From Burkholderiales bacterium (GTDB lineage Bacteria > Pseudomonadota > Gammaproteobacteria > Burkholderiales > Burkholderiaceae_F), in NCBI GenBank assembly GCA_016716275.1, contig JADJWR010000001.1, positions 682,001 through 746,000 of the forward strand: a stretch of 64,000 nucleotides of DNA, written 5' to 3'. Below the pieces are notes generated by a model. That model saw only the letters and a list, made by a program, of their open reading frames with translations. It was not told the DNA's origin and did not search any database. Both the position numbers and the translations under genes were made by a program. Positions 26,138 through 33,758 of this stretch are shown here, piece by piece; positions within the stretch are counted from its first letter, which is position 1; the number at the start of each line of letters is the position of its first letter.

Positions 26138-26668
26138 ATGATCCGGCTGGCGATTTTTCTTGGCCTGGGCCTGCTGCTGGCGGCCTGCAGCACGCTGCCC
26201 GGGCCGCGCTCGTTCACCCTGTCGCCGGCCGAGATCGAGCGGCAGATCGAGGCCGACCTCGGCGCGACCTTCGAGATGTTCCGCGGGCTCGACGTGCGTC
26301 GGCCCGAGGTGGCGCTGATGCCGGTGTCCGACCGCCTGCAGCTCACCTGGACTGTCCGCGTGCCGGACGGCCCGACCAGCTCGCCGCTCGGCGTGTCGGT
26401 TGCCCTGGCCGGCAAGCCGGTGCTGAACGCGGCGCGCAACGGCGTCAGCCTGACCCAGGTCACGCTCGAGGACGTTCGCATCACCGGGGTGCCGGTCCTG
26501 TTCAGCTTCGGGCTGGCGCAGCTCGGTGAGCGCAAGGGCGCCAGCCTGCCCGACCTGCCGCTGATCGTGCTGCCACCCGAGCAGATGACGCGGCGTCAGG
26601 TGGCCTACGGCGCCACCGGGGTGGCGGTCACCTTCAGCGGGCTGCGCGTCGACCTGGAACCGAAGTAG
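26138..26668 (+). CDS. DUF1439-like outer-membrane lipoprotein
   Basis: The 176-residue protein opens MIRLAIFLGLGLLLAACSTL, a lipoprotein signal with lipobox LAAC (cysteine at about residue 17). The mature part has FTLSPAEIERQIEADLGATF near its start, as DUF1439 (YceB-like) lipoproteins do, and then a beta-rich body, as expected for a small lipid-binding-type fold. The ATG at 26138 is preceded by GGGGGA. It lies 50 bases after the permease gene and 16 before uppP, so it may be carried on the macAB message. Function of the family is not established. Confidence 0.75.
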   Translation: MIRLAIFLGLGLLLAACSTLPGPRSFTLSPAEIERQIEADLGATFEMFRGLDVRRPEVALMPVSDRLQLTWTVRVPDGPTSSPLGVSVALAGKPVLNAARNGVSLTQVTLEDVRITGVPVLFSFGLAQLGERKGASLPDLPLIVLPPEQMTRRQVAYGATGVAVTFSGLRVDLEPK

Positions 26669-26684
26669 CGCCCGGGAGTTGCTG

Positions 26685-27542
26685 TTGGACTGGTTGCTCG
26701 CGCTCAAGGCCCTGCTGCTCGGCGTCATCGAAGGTCTGACGGAATTCCTGCCGGTTTCCAGCACCGGCCACCTGATCGTCGCCGAGGACCTCGTCCGCTT
26801 CCGCATCCCGACGCGCGAGGCCTTCATCATCGCCATCCAGGGCGGCGCGATCCTCGCCGTGTGCTGGGAGTACCGGCAGCGGCTGGCCCGCTTCGTGCTC
26901 AACCTGCGGCGCGACGCGCGCGAGCAGAAGCTGGCGGTCAACATCGCGGTGGGCTTCCTGCCGGCGGCGCTGGTCGGCGTGCTGGCCAAGAGCACGATCG
27001 AGCGGTTCCTGTTCAAGCCTTTGCCGGTCGCCACGGCGCTGGTGATCGGCGGGCTGGTCATTCTCTGGGCCGAGGCGCGCCACAAGCGCCGCTACGGCGA
27101 ACTGGATCTCGCCGGCGGCCGGCGTGCGCGTGTCGAGTCCCTCGACGACATCCGCCCGTGGGACGCGCTGCGTGTCGGCGCCGTGCAGTGCCTGGCGCTG
27201 ATCCCGGGGACCAGCCGCTCCGGCACGACGATCATCGGCGGGCTGCTGCTCGGCTTCTCGCGCAAGGCGGCCACCGAGTTTTCCTTCTTCCTCGCCATCC
27301 CGACGGTGATCGGCGCCAGCGTCTACTCGGGCTTCAAGGCGCGCGAGCAGTTCGTCGCCGCCGACCTGCCGCTGTACGCGATCGGCTTCGTCGCCGCCTT
27401 CGCCGCCGCGCTGGCCTGCGTGCGCTGGCTGCTCGCCTACATCAGCCAAAACGACTTCCGGCCGTTCGCCTGGTACCGCATCGTCTTCGGCGCGGTGATC
27501 CTGCTGACCGCCTACGCCGGCTGGGTCGACTGGACCCAGTGA
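26685..27542 (+). CDS. uppP: Undecaprenyl-diphosphate phosphatase
   Basis: The 285-residue polytopic enzyme regenerates undecaprenyl phosphate, the lipid carrier for peptidoglycan and surface glycans. EGLTEFLPVSSTGHLIVAE near residue 15 contains the (E/Q)xxxE catalytic motif, and LIPGTSRSGTTIIGGLLLG near residue 167 is the PGxSRSGxT motif. The start is a TTG at 26685 (MDWLLALKALLLG), chosen because GGGAG at 26674-26678 sits at the right spacing; the TTG at 26679 would leave no gap. Length agrees with BacA/UppP. Its supply of lipid carrier would support the glycan locus to the left. Confidence 0.95.
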   Translation: MDWLLALKALLLGVIEGLTEFLPVSSTGHLIVAEDLVRFRIPTREAFIIAIQGGAILAVCWEYRQRLARFVLNLRRDAREQKLAVNIAVGFLPAALVGVLAKSTIERFLFKPLPVATALVIGGLVILWAEARHKRRYGELDLAGGRRARVESLDDIRPWDALRVGAVQCLALIPGTSRSGTTIIGGLLLGFSRKAATEFSFFLAIPTVIGASVYSGFKAREQFVAADLPLYAIGFVAAFAAALACVRWLLAYISQNDFRPFAWYRIVFGAVILLTAYAGWVDWTQ

Positions 27543-27585
27543 TGGGCGGCTGCCCCGGCTGCCGTTTCGCGGCTGGCCGCGGCCC

Positions 27586-28236
27586 ATGAGCACCCCGGCG
27601 CGGCAGTTGCAGCAGGTCGCCGCGACCGGCAGCGCCGTCGTGATGGCGGTCGGCATCGTCCTGTTCGGCTGGCCGACCTTCACCGTGCTCGCCCTGTACT
27701 GGCTGGAGAACGTGATCATCGGCGGCTTCACGGCGCTGCGCATCCTCGCCGCCGGCGGCGCAACCGGGCGCTACGGGGAGTCACTGGCCACCACGGTCTT
27801 CTTCTGCGTCCATTACGGGCTGTTCTGCGCGGTGCACGGCATCTTCGTCGCCACGCTGTTCGGCGGCATCGATGCCGTCGGCGGGTTCGTCGAGCCGCTG
27901 TTGCTGATGATCGGGCGCATCGCCGGCGACCGCATCGGACTGCTGGTCGTGGCGGCGATGGTCGCCGCGGCGGCCATCGATGCCTGGCAGGCGATGGCGG
28001 CCGTCGATGCCGACGACGCCCGGGCGGTGCGCAGCATCATGGCCGAACCCTATGGCCGGATCGTCGTGCTGCACGTGGTGCTGATCGCCGGCGGCTTCCT
28101 GATGGCGGCGCTCGACCTGCCCTCGCTCGCCGCGCTGCTGCTGGTGGCCGTCAAGCTGCTCCACGACCTGCGCCTGCTTCGGCGGCGAACGGCGCAGCCG
28201 AAGCAGGGCACAGCCGGCGACGCGGCGCCGCCCTGA
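27586..28236 (+). CDS. DUF6498-like integral-membrane protein
   Basis: The 216-residue protein has about five or six hydrophobic segments. The first part contains TVLALYWLENVIIGGFTALRIL, the YWxENVxxG signature I associate with DUF6498. A histidine-containing segment FCVHYGLFCAVHGIFVATLF then follows. The C-terminus is polar and carries no further domain. The family's role is unknown. It begins 43 bases after uppP and is convergent with trmB. The start ATG at 27586 is the first good one, and the frame holds no alternative before the first membrane segment. Confidence 0.75.
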   Translation: MSTPARQLQQVAATGSAVVMAVGIVLFGWPTFTVLALYWLENVIIGGFTALRILAAGGATGRYGESLATTVFFCVHYGLFCAVHGIFVATLFGGIDAVGGFVEPLLLMIGRIAGDRIGLLVVAAMVAAAAIDAWQAMAAVDADDARAVRSIMAEPYGRIVVLHVVLIAGGFLMAALDLPSLAALLLVAVKLLHDLRLLRRRTAQPKQGTAGDAAPP

Positions 28237-28255
28237 CGGGGCGCCGCGCGCGGCC

Positions 28256-28993
28256 CTAGCGGCGCACGAACACCAGGTCCCACACGCCGTGGCCGAGCCG
28301 CTCGCCGCGGGCGTGGAACTTGGTGGTCGGGCGCGCTGCCAGCGGATTGTCCGGCGACGGCGCGAAAGCCTCGTGCAGGTTGGCGAGCAGCGGCTCCGCC
28401 GCGAGCACCGCGAGCATCTGCTGCGCGTAGTGCTGCCAGTCGGTGGCGCAGTGCAGGTAGCCGCCGGGCGCGATCCGGCTGGCCAGCAACGCCACGAAGG
28501 CCGGCGCGATCAGCCGCCGCTTGTGGTGACGCGCCTTCGGCCACGGGTCGGGGAAGAAGACGTGCACGCCGGCCAGCGAGTCGGCCGGGATCATGTCGCG
28601 CACCACCTCGACGGCGTCGTGCTGGACGATGCGCAGGTTGGCGAGCTTCAGTTCGTCGGCGCGCCGTGCCAGCGCGCCGATGCCGGCGGCGAACACCTCG
28701 ACGCCCAGGAAGTTCACCTCGGGGCGCGCCTGTGCGATCGCCGCGGTGGTCTCGCCCATGCCGAAGCCGATCTCCAGCACCGTCGGCGCATGACGGTCGA
28801 AGGCGGCGTCGAGATCGAGCGGCGCCGGGCGAAACGCAATCGCCAGCCGCGGCAGGATCTCCTGGAAGGCGCGTCGCTGCGCCTGGGTCACCCGGCCGCG
28901 GCGCAGCGCGAACGAGCGGATGTGGCGATGCGGCTGCGCAGCCGCGTCCGCATTGCCTTCGTGCTGCGGCCGGTCAGTCGATCGCGCGGTCAC
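28256..28993 (-). CDS. trmB: tRNA (guanine-N7-)-methyltransferase
   Basis: The 245-residue enzyme makes m7G46 in tRNA variable loops. It shows RSFALRRGRVTQAQRRAFQ, the N-terminal motif of bacterial TrmB, then VLEIGFGMGETTAAIAQ for SAM binding and HVFFPDPWPKARHHKRRLI, the near-invariant family signature. The start is a GTG at 28991-28993 that overlaps the TGA of the upstream osmC-like gene (GTGA). The open frame continues far upstream but only over the antisense of nothing family-like, and coupling supports this start. Confidence 0.93.
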   Translation of the reverse strand: MTARSTDRPQHEGNADAAAQPHRHIRSFALRRGRVTQAQRRAFQEILPRLAIAFRPAPLDLDAAFDRHAPTVLEIGFGMGETTAAIAQARPEVNFLGVEVFAAGIGALARRADELKLANLRIVQHDAVEVVRDMIPADSLAGVHVFFPDPWPKARHHKRRLIAPAFVALLASRIAPGGYLHCATDWQHYAQQMLAVLAAEPLLANLHEAFAPSPDNPLAARPTTKFHARGERLGHGVWDLVFVRR

Positions 28994-29451
28994 GCGGTGA
29001 CGGTCGGCTCGATGCGCACTTCGAAGTTCACCGAGTTCGACATGAAGCAGTTGGCGTGCGCCTTCTCGTGCAGCGCCGTCGCGCGCTCGACCTGGGCCGG
29101 ATCGGCGATCCTGACCTGCGGTCGCAGCACGATCTCGACCATCCGCATCCTGCCGTCGCGCACGGCGAGCCTGCCGGTGCCGTGGTCGGTGTAGGAGGCG
29201 ACGCCGATGCCCGAGCGCTCGCACACGGCGAGGTAGGTCAGGTGATGGCAGGCCATCAGCGAGGAGACCATCAGCGTCTCCGGGTTGTGGCGGCTCTCGT
29301 CGCCGTTGAACACCGCCGGCGAGGAGCCGTCGATTGGCGCCTTGCCCGGAAACTCAATGGTGAAGCTGCGCTCGAGCTTTGGCTTGCCTTCGGCTAGCGT
29401 CGTCTTGCCCGTCCAGCGCAGGTCGCCTTCGAAGAGGTGCTCGTGAGACAT
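28990..29451 (-). CDS. OsmC/Ohr-family protein
   Basis: The 153-residue product is an OsmC-like thiol peroxidase that would reduce organic hydroperoxides or related oxidants in the cytoplasm. The two redox cysteines are in SSLMACHHLTYLAVC (first, about residue 68) and EKAHANCFMSNSV (second, about residue 134), and the GDESRHNPETLM stretch is typical of the YhfA/OsmC subgroup. The ATG at 29449-29451 gives MSHEHLFEGDLRW, a natural family start. It overlaps trmB by 4 bases and lies 55 bases below tRNA-Gly on the same strand. Confidence 0.88.
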   Translation of the reverse strand: MSHEHLFEGDLRWTGKTTLAEGKPKLERSFTIEFPGKAPIDGSSPAVFNGDESRHNPETLMVSSLMACHHLTYLAVCERSGIGVASYTDHGTGRLAVRDGRMRMVEIVLRPQVRIADPAQVERATALHEKAHANCFMSNSVNFEVRIEPTVTA

Positions 29452-29506
29452 GGTCGATGGGAAACGTGTGTGCCGGGGCTGCCGGCAGGACAGCGCAGTG
29501 GGAGGC

Positions 29507-29580
29507 TGGAGCGGGCGAAGGGAGTCGAACCCTCGTCATCAGCTTGGGAAGCTGAGGTAATGCCGTTATACGACGCCCGC
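29507..29580 (-). tRNA. tRNA-Gly (anticodon CCC)
   Basis: A complete cloverleaf reads on the minus strand. The acceptor stem GCGGGCG (29580-29574) pairs with CGCCCGC (29517-29511), the anticodon stem is TCAGC/GCTGA with loop TTCCCAA, and the T-arm contains GGTTCGACTCC. The anticodon is CCC, reading GGG codons. CCA is encoded at 29509-29507 after a T discriminator. A TAGAAT at 29598-29593 lies 12 bases upstream and could serve as a -10 element, but no matching -35 is visible. Confidence 0.97.
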
Positions 29581-29643
29581 GGCGAAGCAGCGATTCTAGC
29601 GAAGCGCCGGCTCGGGCCGCCGGCCGCGCCGGGCCTTGGCCGG

Positions 29644-30075
29644 TCAGGCCGTGAAGCCGATCTTCTTGTGCGTGCCGTCGCAGAACGGCTTGTTGCCGCT
29701 GGCGCCGCAGCGGCACAGCCAGGTCTTGTCGCCGCAGACGTAGCGCTGACCGTCGGCGGTGGCCAGTTCGAACCAGCCGTCGATGCGCAACGGGCCGTTG
29801 GCTATCGGCACGAGCACCAGTTCGCCTTCGGCGGCGTGGGTCGACGGCTCGGGCGGGCGGACGCAGCGGCCGTGATCGGCGAAGCCGGTCTTCGCGTGAC
29901 TGCCGTCGCAGAACGGCTTGTTGCCGCTGGCGCCGCAGCGGCACAGCGCCACCCGGGTGTACTCAGCCGGCGGCGCGCCCACTGTCGCCGCGTACTGGAT
30001 GCGGCCGCGCAGCCCCAGCGGGCCGTTTTGGTTGAGGCGGGCCTCGTTGGCCGGCGATGCGTTCTCGTCGTTCAT
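29644..30075 (-). CDS. Double-CDGSH iron-sulfur protein
   Basis: The 143-residue protein has two complete CDGSH [2Fe-2S] motifs: C45-x-C47-x8-C56-x3-H60 (CRCGASGNKPFCDGSH) and C121-x-C123-x8-C132-x3-H136 (CRCGASGNKPFCDGTH). Each would ligate a 2Fe-2S cluster through three cysteines and one histidine, as in mitoNEET-type proteins. The first motif is preceded by GPLGLRGRIQYA and the second by GPLRIDGWFELATADG, so each half also has its own short strand region. Bacterial tandem CDGSH proteins are thought to work in redox or iron handling; no partner is visible here. It lies between tRNA-Gly and gabD. Confidence 0.92.
   Translation of the reverse strand: MNDENASPANEARLNQNGPLGLRGRIQYAATVGAPPAEYTRVALCRCGASGNKPFCDGSHAKTGFADHGRCVRPPEPSTHAAEGELVLVPIANGPLRIDGWFELATADGQRYVCGDKTWLCRCGASGNKPFCDGTHKKIGFTA
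29673..29947. repeat. 47-bp perfect direct repeat inside the CDGSH gene
   Basis: Bases 29673-29719 and 29901-29947 are identical over 47 bp. Each copy encodes one CRCGASGNKPFCDG core plus flanking codons. The offset is 228 bp, a multiple of three, so recombination between copies would delete 76 codons in frame and leave a 67-residue single-motif protein. Confidence 0.93.
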
Positions 30076-30094
30076 CTGGTTCCGATTACCGCTG

Positions 30095-31573
30095 TCAGAG
30101 CCCCAGGCAGACGTACTTGATGACCAGGTACTCGTCGATGCCGTACTTCGAGCCTTCGCGGCCGATGCCGGACTGCTTCACGCCGCCGAACGGCGCCACC
30201 TCGTTCGAGATGATGCCGGTGTTCACGCCGACCATGCCGTACTCGAGCCCCTCGGCGATGCGCATTACGCGGCCGACGTCGCGCGAGTAGAAGTACGCGG
30301 CCAGGCCGTACTCGACGGCGTTGGCCGCCGCCAGCGCCTCGGCATCGGTGCTGAACCTGAACACCGGTGCCACCGGGCCGAAGGTTTCCTCGCGGGCGAC
30401 GATCATCTCGGCGGTGACGTTGGCCAGCACGGTCGGCGTGTAGAAGGTGCCGCCGCGTTCGTGCCGCGTGCCGCCGGTGACCACCCGCGCACCCTTGGCC
30501 ACCGCATCGGCCACGTGCGTCTCGACCTTGGCCAGCGCGTTGGCGTCGATCAGCGGGCCCTGCTGCACGCCGGACTCGAAACCGGACCCCACCTTCAGCT
30601 GTGCCGCCTTGGCTGCCAGCTTCTCGACGAAGGCGTCGTAGATGTCGGCGTGGGCGTAGAAGCGGTTGGTGCACACGCAGGTCTGGCCGGCGTTGCGGTA
30701 CTTCGAGATCAGGGCGCCGTCGACCGCCGCATCGAGATCGGCGTCGGGGAAGACGATGAACGGCGCATTGCCGCCGAGTTCCAGCGACAGCTTCTTCAGC
30801 GTCGGCGCGCTCTGCTGCATCAGGATGCGGCCGACCTGGGTCGAGCCGGTGAAACTCAACTTGCGCACGGTCGGCGAGTCGCACAGCAGCTTGCCGACCT
30901 CGATCGAGCGGGCTTCGTCGGCCGGCAGCACGTTGAACACGCCGGCCGGGATGCCGGCACGCTGGGCCAGTTCGGCCAGCGCGAGCGCCGACAGCGGCGT
31001 CTGCTCGGCCGGCTTGACCACCACCGTGCAGCCGGCGGCCAGCGCCGGCGCGCACTTGCGGGTGATCATCGCGTTGGGGAAGTTCCACGGCGTGATGGCA
31101 GCTGCCACGCCGATCGGCTCCTTGAGCACCAGCAGCCTGCGGTCGGCCTGGTGGGTCGGGATCAGGTCGCCGTAGACGCGCTTGCCTTCCTCGGCGAACC
31201 ACTCGACGAAGCTGGCGCCGTAGGCGATCTCGCCGCGCGACTCGGCCAGAGGCTTGCCCTGCTCGGCGGTCATCAGCTGCGCCAGGTCTTCCTGCGCCGC
31301 CATCATCAGTTCGAACCACTTGCGCAGGACGACGGCGCGCTCCTTGGCGGTCTTCGCGCGCCAGGCCGGCATCGCCCGCGCGGCGGCGTCGACGGCGCGC
31401 TGCGCGTCGGCGGCGCCGCAGTTGGCCACCTCGACCAGCAGCCCGCCGTCGGCGGGATTGCTGACGTCGAACTTGCCGTGCGCGCCGTCGCACCAGGCAC
31501 CGTCGATGTAGGCCTGCGCACGTACCAGCGCCGGATCGCCCAGCTTCGGCAGGGCCGAGACTCGCTGCAGCAT
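30095..31573 (-). CDS. gabD: Succinate-semialdehyde dehydrogenase, GabD type
   Basis: The 492-residue aldehyde dehydrogenase should oxidise succinate semialdehyde to succinate with NAD(P)+. ITPWNFPNAMITRKCAPALAAGC forms part of the cofactor site. FTGSTQVGRILMQQ follows the Rossmann loop, and LELGGNAPFIVF holds the general-base glutamate. AGQTCVCTNRFY holds the catalytic cysteine followed by the second cysteine typical of GabD. The C-terminal GGVKQSGIGREGSKYGIDEY is the strong GabD tail. A very good AGGAGG precedes the ATG at 31573. No gabT gene lies beside it. Related semialdehydes are possible substrates. Confidence 0.9.
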   Translation of the reverse strand: MLQRVSALPKLGDPALVRAQAYIDGAWCDGAHGKFDVSNPADGGLLVEVANCGAADAQRAVDAAARAMPAWRAKTAKERAVVLRKWFELMMAAQEDLAQLMTAEQGKPLAESRGEIAYGASFVEWFAEEGKRVYGDLIPTHQADRRLLVLKEPIGVAAAITPWNFPNAMITRKCAPALAAGCTVVVKPAEQTPLSALALAELAQRAGIPAGVFNVLPADEARSIEVGKLLCDSPTVRKLSFTGSTQVGRILMQQSAPTLKKLSLELGGNAPFIVFPDADLDAAVDGALISKYRNAGQTCVCTNRFYAHADIYDAFVEKLAAKAAQLKVGSGFESGVQQGPLIDANALAKVETHVADAVAKGARVVTGGTRHERGGTFYTPTVLANVTAEMIVAREETFGPVAPVFRFSTDAEALAAANAVEYGLAAYFYSRDVGRVMRIAEGLEYGMVGVNTGIISNEVAPFGGVKQSGIGREGSKYGIDEYLVIKYVCLGL

Positions 31574-31658
31574 GGTGTCCTCCTCGGTGTTTGTCGAAGG
31601 ATACCGCCGGCGGCCGCGCGCTATTCTTGCCGCGGCCCCCGGCGCACCAGGCAGACCG

Positions 31659-32516
31659 ATGCGTTTCGATTCCCTGAATGCCGATCTGCGGCGCTGGCTG
31701 CAGAGCTCGCTCGACGCCGGCCACGACGGCGAGGCGCTGCTGCAGGCGCTGCGCGCTGCCGGCTACGACGACGGCTTTGCGCGGCAGGCGGTCGAGGCGG
31801 CGCTGGCGCGGCTGCGCCGCTCGGCGGCAGCGCCGGAACCGTCGCGCGGGTTCCTCGCGCCGTTCGCCGTCCCGGCCAACACGGTCCGGATCGGCGATCG
31901 CGCGGTCGAGATCCTGATGACCATCGGCTCGCCGCGCATCGTGCTGTTCGGCAACCTGCTGTCGGGCGAGGAGTGCGAGCAGATGATCGAGGCGTCGCGG
32001 CAGCGGCTGCAGCGCTCCACCGTCGTGAACGCGGCCACCGGCGCCTACGACGTGCACGCCGACCGCACCAGCAGCGGCACGCACTTCGAGCGCGGCGAGA
32101 CGCCGCTGGTGGCGCGCGTCGAGCAGCGGATCGGCGAGCTCATCGGCTGCCCGGCGGAGCACGGCGAGCCGCTGCAGGTGCTGCACTATCCGCCGGGTGC
32201 CGAATACAAGGCGCACTACGACTACTTCGACCCGGCGCAGCCGGGCAACGACAGGGTGCTGGCCGCCGGCGGCCAGCGGATCGCCACGGTGGTCATTTAC
32301 CTGAACGACGTCGAGGCAGGCGGATCGACCGTCTTTCCGACGCTCGGGCTCGACGTGCTGCCGCGCCGGGGCGCGGCCCTGTACTTCGCCTACACCAGCG
32401 AGTCGGGCGAAACCGACCCGCGCACGCTGCACGGCGGCAGCGCGGTGGTGGCAGGCGAGAAGTGGATCGCCACCAAGTGGCTGCGCCAGCGCCGCTACGG
32501 CGCGCTGGTCAGCTGA
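31659..32516 (+). CDS. 2-oxoglutarate/Fe(II)-dependent oxygenase, prolyl-4-hydroxylase-like
   Basis: The 285-residue protein has a helical N-terminal part (residues 1-70) and a C-terminal P4Hc-type double-stranded beta-helix. The iron-binding H-x-D is in YKAHYDYFDPAQPGNDR (about residues 186-202). The distal histidine is in RTLHGGSAVVAGEKWIATKW, where the following lysine binds 2-oxoglutarate. Bacterial members hydroxylate prolines of translation factors or of exported proteins; the substrate here is unknown. The ATG at 31659 is preferred over an upstream in-frame alternative that runs into the gabD promoter region. It is divergent from gabD. Confidence 0.88.
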   Translation: MRFDSLNADLRRWLQSSLDAGHDGEALLQALRAAGYDDGFARQAVEAALARLRRSAAAPEPSRGFLAPFAVPANTVRIGDRAVEILMTIGSPRIVLFGNLLSGEECEQMIEASRQRLQRSTVVNAATGAYDVHADRTSSGTHFERGETPLVARVEQRIGELIGCPAEHGEPLQVLHYPPGAEYKAHYDYFDPAQPGNDRVLAAGGQRIATVVIYLNDVEAGGSTVFPTLGLDVLPRRGAALYFAYTSESGETDPRTLHGGSAVVAGEKWIATKWLRQRRYGALVS

Positions 32517-32558
32517 GTCAATCTCTGGCGGGCAAGGCCGCTGTCGGTCTGCGGTCGG

Positions 32559-33680
32559 TCAGGGCTGCAGCAGACTGCCGACGGCCGAGGCGATCGACGC
32601 GTCGGCCACCGGCTGCGTGTACTCGCGATCGAAGGTCTCGAAGGCGGCGCCGCTGATCTGCTCGCGCAGCGACGGCTCGCGCAGCAGCCGCGCGCAGGCG
32701 TGGGCGAAGTCGGCCGGATGGTCGGCGATCAGCAGTTGCCTGCCGTTCTCGACCTTCAGTCCCTCGCAGCCCTTGGTCGTCGAGACCACCGGGCAACGGT
32801 GCGCGAAGGACTCGATGATCTTGACCCGCGTGCCGCCGCCGAACCGGATCGGCGCGATCGACAGCGACGATCGCATGTAAGAGGGCGCGCAGTCGGCGAC
32901 ATCGAAGGCGAAGCGAAGCCGGTCGTCCTGCTGCAGGCGTTTCACCATCGCCCGGCTCGCGTCTGACGCCGGCGAGCGGCCGACCGCGTCGAGGCGTACG
33001 TCCGGCTCCATGCGATGCAGGATCGGCAGCACCTGGTCGGCGAAGAACGCCAGGCCGTCGGCGTTGGGCGGATAGTTCAGGTTGCCGACGAACAGCAGCC
33101 GCCGGTCGTCGGCCGTCGGTGCCGCCGCGGCGGGCGCAGGACGGCGTACGACGTTCGGCACCACCGCGAAGCGGCTGCAGCCGGCCGGCCGTTCGAGCGG
33201 CGAGCAGCCGATCACCAGGCGACACTTGTCGATGCACCGCGCGAAGTCCACGCGCAGCCGCTCGAGCTGCCCGGCAGGCACTGCGGCGACGGCGGCAGCT
33301 GGCGCGGCATGCCGCAGCGGCCCGGGAAGCTCGTCGATGTCCCAGACGATGCAAGGGTGCGCGACGTTCTGCACGAAGTCCTGGAAGCGGAACACGTGCA
33401 GCACGTCCGCCGACGTCAGGCGCCCGACGAGCCGCGCCTTCAGGCCGGAGCGGTCGTCGTTGACGAGCGACGGGTAGAAGCTGGTGATCGAGCGGCACAG
33501 CGCGCCCAGCGCAGCGATGCGCGCCAGGTCCGGGTTGTCTGCCGTCGGCATGAACCAGAGGTCGACCGCCATCAAGCGGCTGTACGCCAGGACAGTCGCG
33601 TAGGCGCGCTGTTCCCAGCCGGTGCCCCGCGGATCCGGCGTGCAGGCACTGACGAACAGCAGGTTCTTTCGGGATTCCAT
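32559..33680 (-). CDS. Glycosyltransferase, GT4-like
   Basis: The 373-residue GT-B enzyme starts MESRKNLLFVSACTPDPRGTGWEQRAY, with the glycine-rich N-terminal acceptor loop. LLFVGNLNYPPNADGLAFF is the start of the C-terminal donor domain in the WsaF/PelF-like subset. LSIAPIRFGGGTRVKIIESFAHRCPVVSTTKGCEGL provides the donor-site lysine and glutamate (G-G-G-T-R-x-K-x-x-E). It stands alone, 42 bases from the convergent hydroxylase gene and downstream of a strong terminator, so it has its own promoter in 33681-33704 or further up. It is unlinked to the main glycan locus. Confidence 0.88.
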   Translation of the reverse strand: MESRKNLLFVSACTPDPRGTGWEQRAYATVLAYSRLMAVDLWFMPTADNPDLARIAALGALCRSITSFYPSLVNDDRSGLKARLVGRLTSADVLHVFRFQDFVQNVAHPCIVWDIDELPGPLRHAAPAAAVAAVPAGQLERLRVDFARCIDKCRLVIGCSPLERPAGCSRFAVVPNVVRRPAPAAAAPTADDRRLLFVGNLNYPPNADGLAFFADQVLPILHRMEPDVRLDAVGRSPASDASRAMVKRLQQDDRLRFAFDVADCAPSYMRSSLSIAPIRFGGGTRVKIIESFAHRCPVVSTTKGCEGLKVENGRQLLIADHPADFAHACARLLREPSLREQISGAAFETFDREYTQPVADASIASAVGSLLQP

Positions 33681-33704
33681 GTCGCGATTCTGGCCGCCGC
33701 GCCA

Positions 33705-33735
33705 AACAAAAAGGGCGGGGGATCTCCCCGCCCTT
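33705..33735 (-). terminator. Rho-independent terminator of the exported-protein gene
   Basis: On the minus strand AAGGGCGGGG (33735-33726), loop AGATC, and CCCCGCCCTT (33720-33711) form a perfect 10-bp stem, followed by TTTGTTTGGC. It lies 23 bases after the stop codon of the 33759-35834 gene and just before the start of the next gene, so it separates the two transcripts. Confidence 0.92.
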
Positions 33736-33758
33736 GCCGATGCGCTGTGCGCGCCGGA

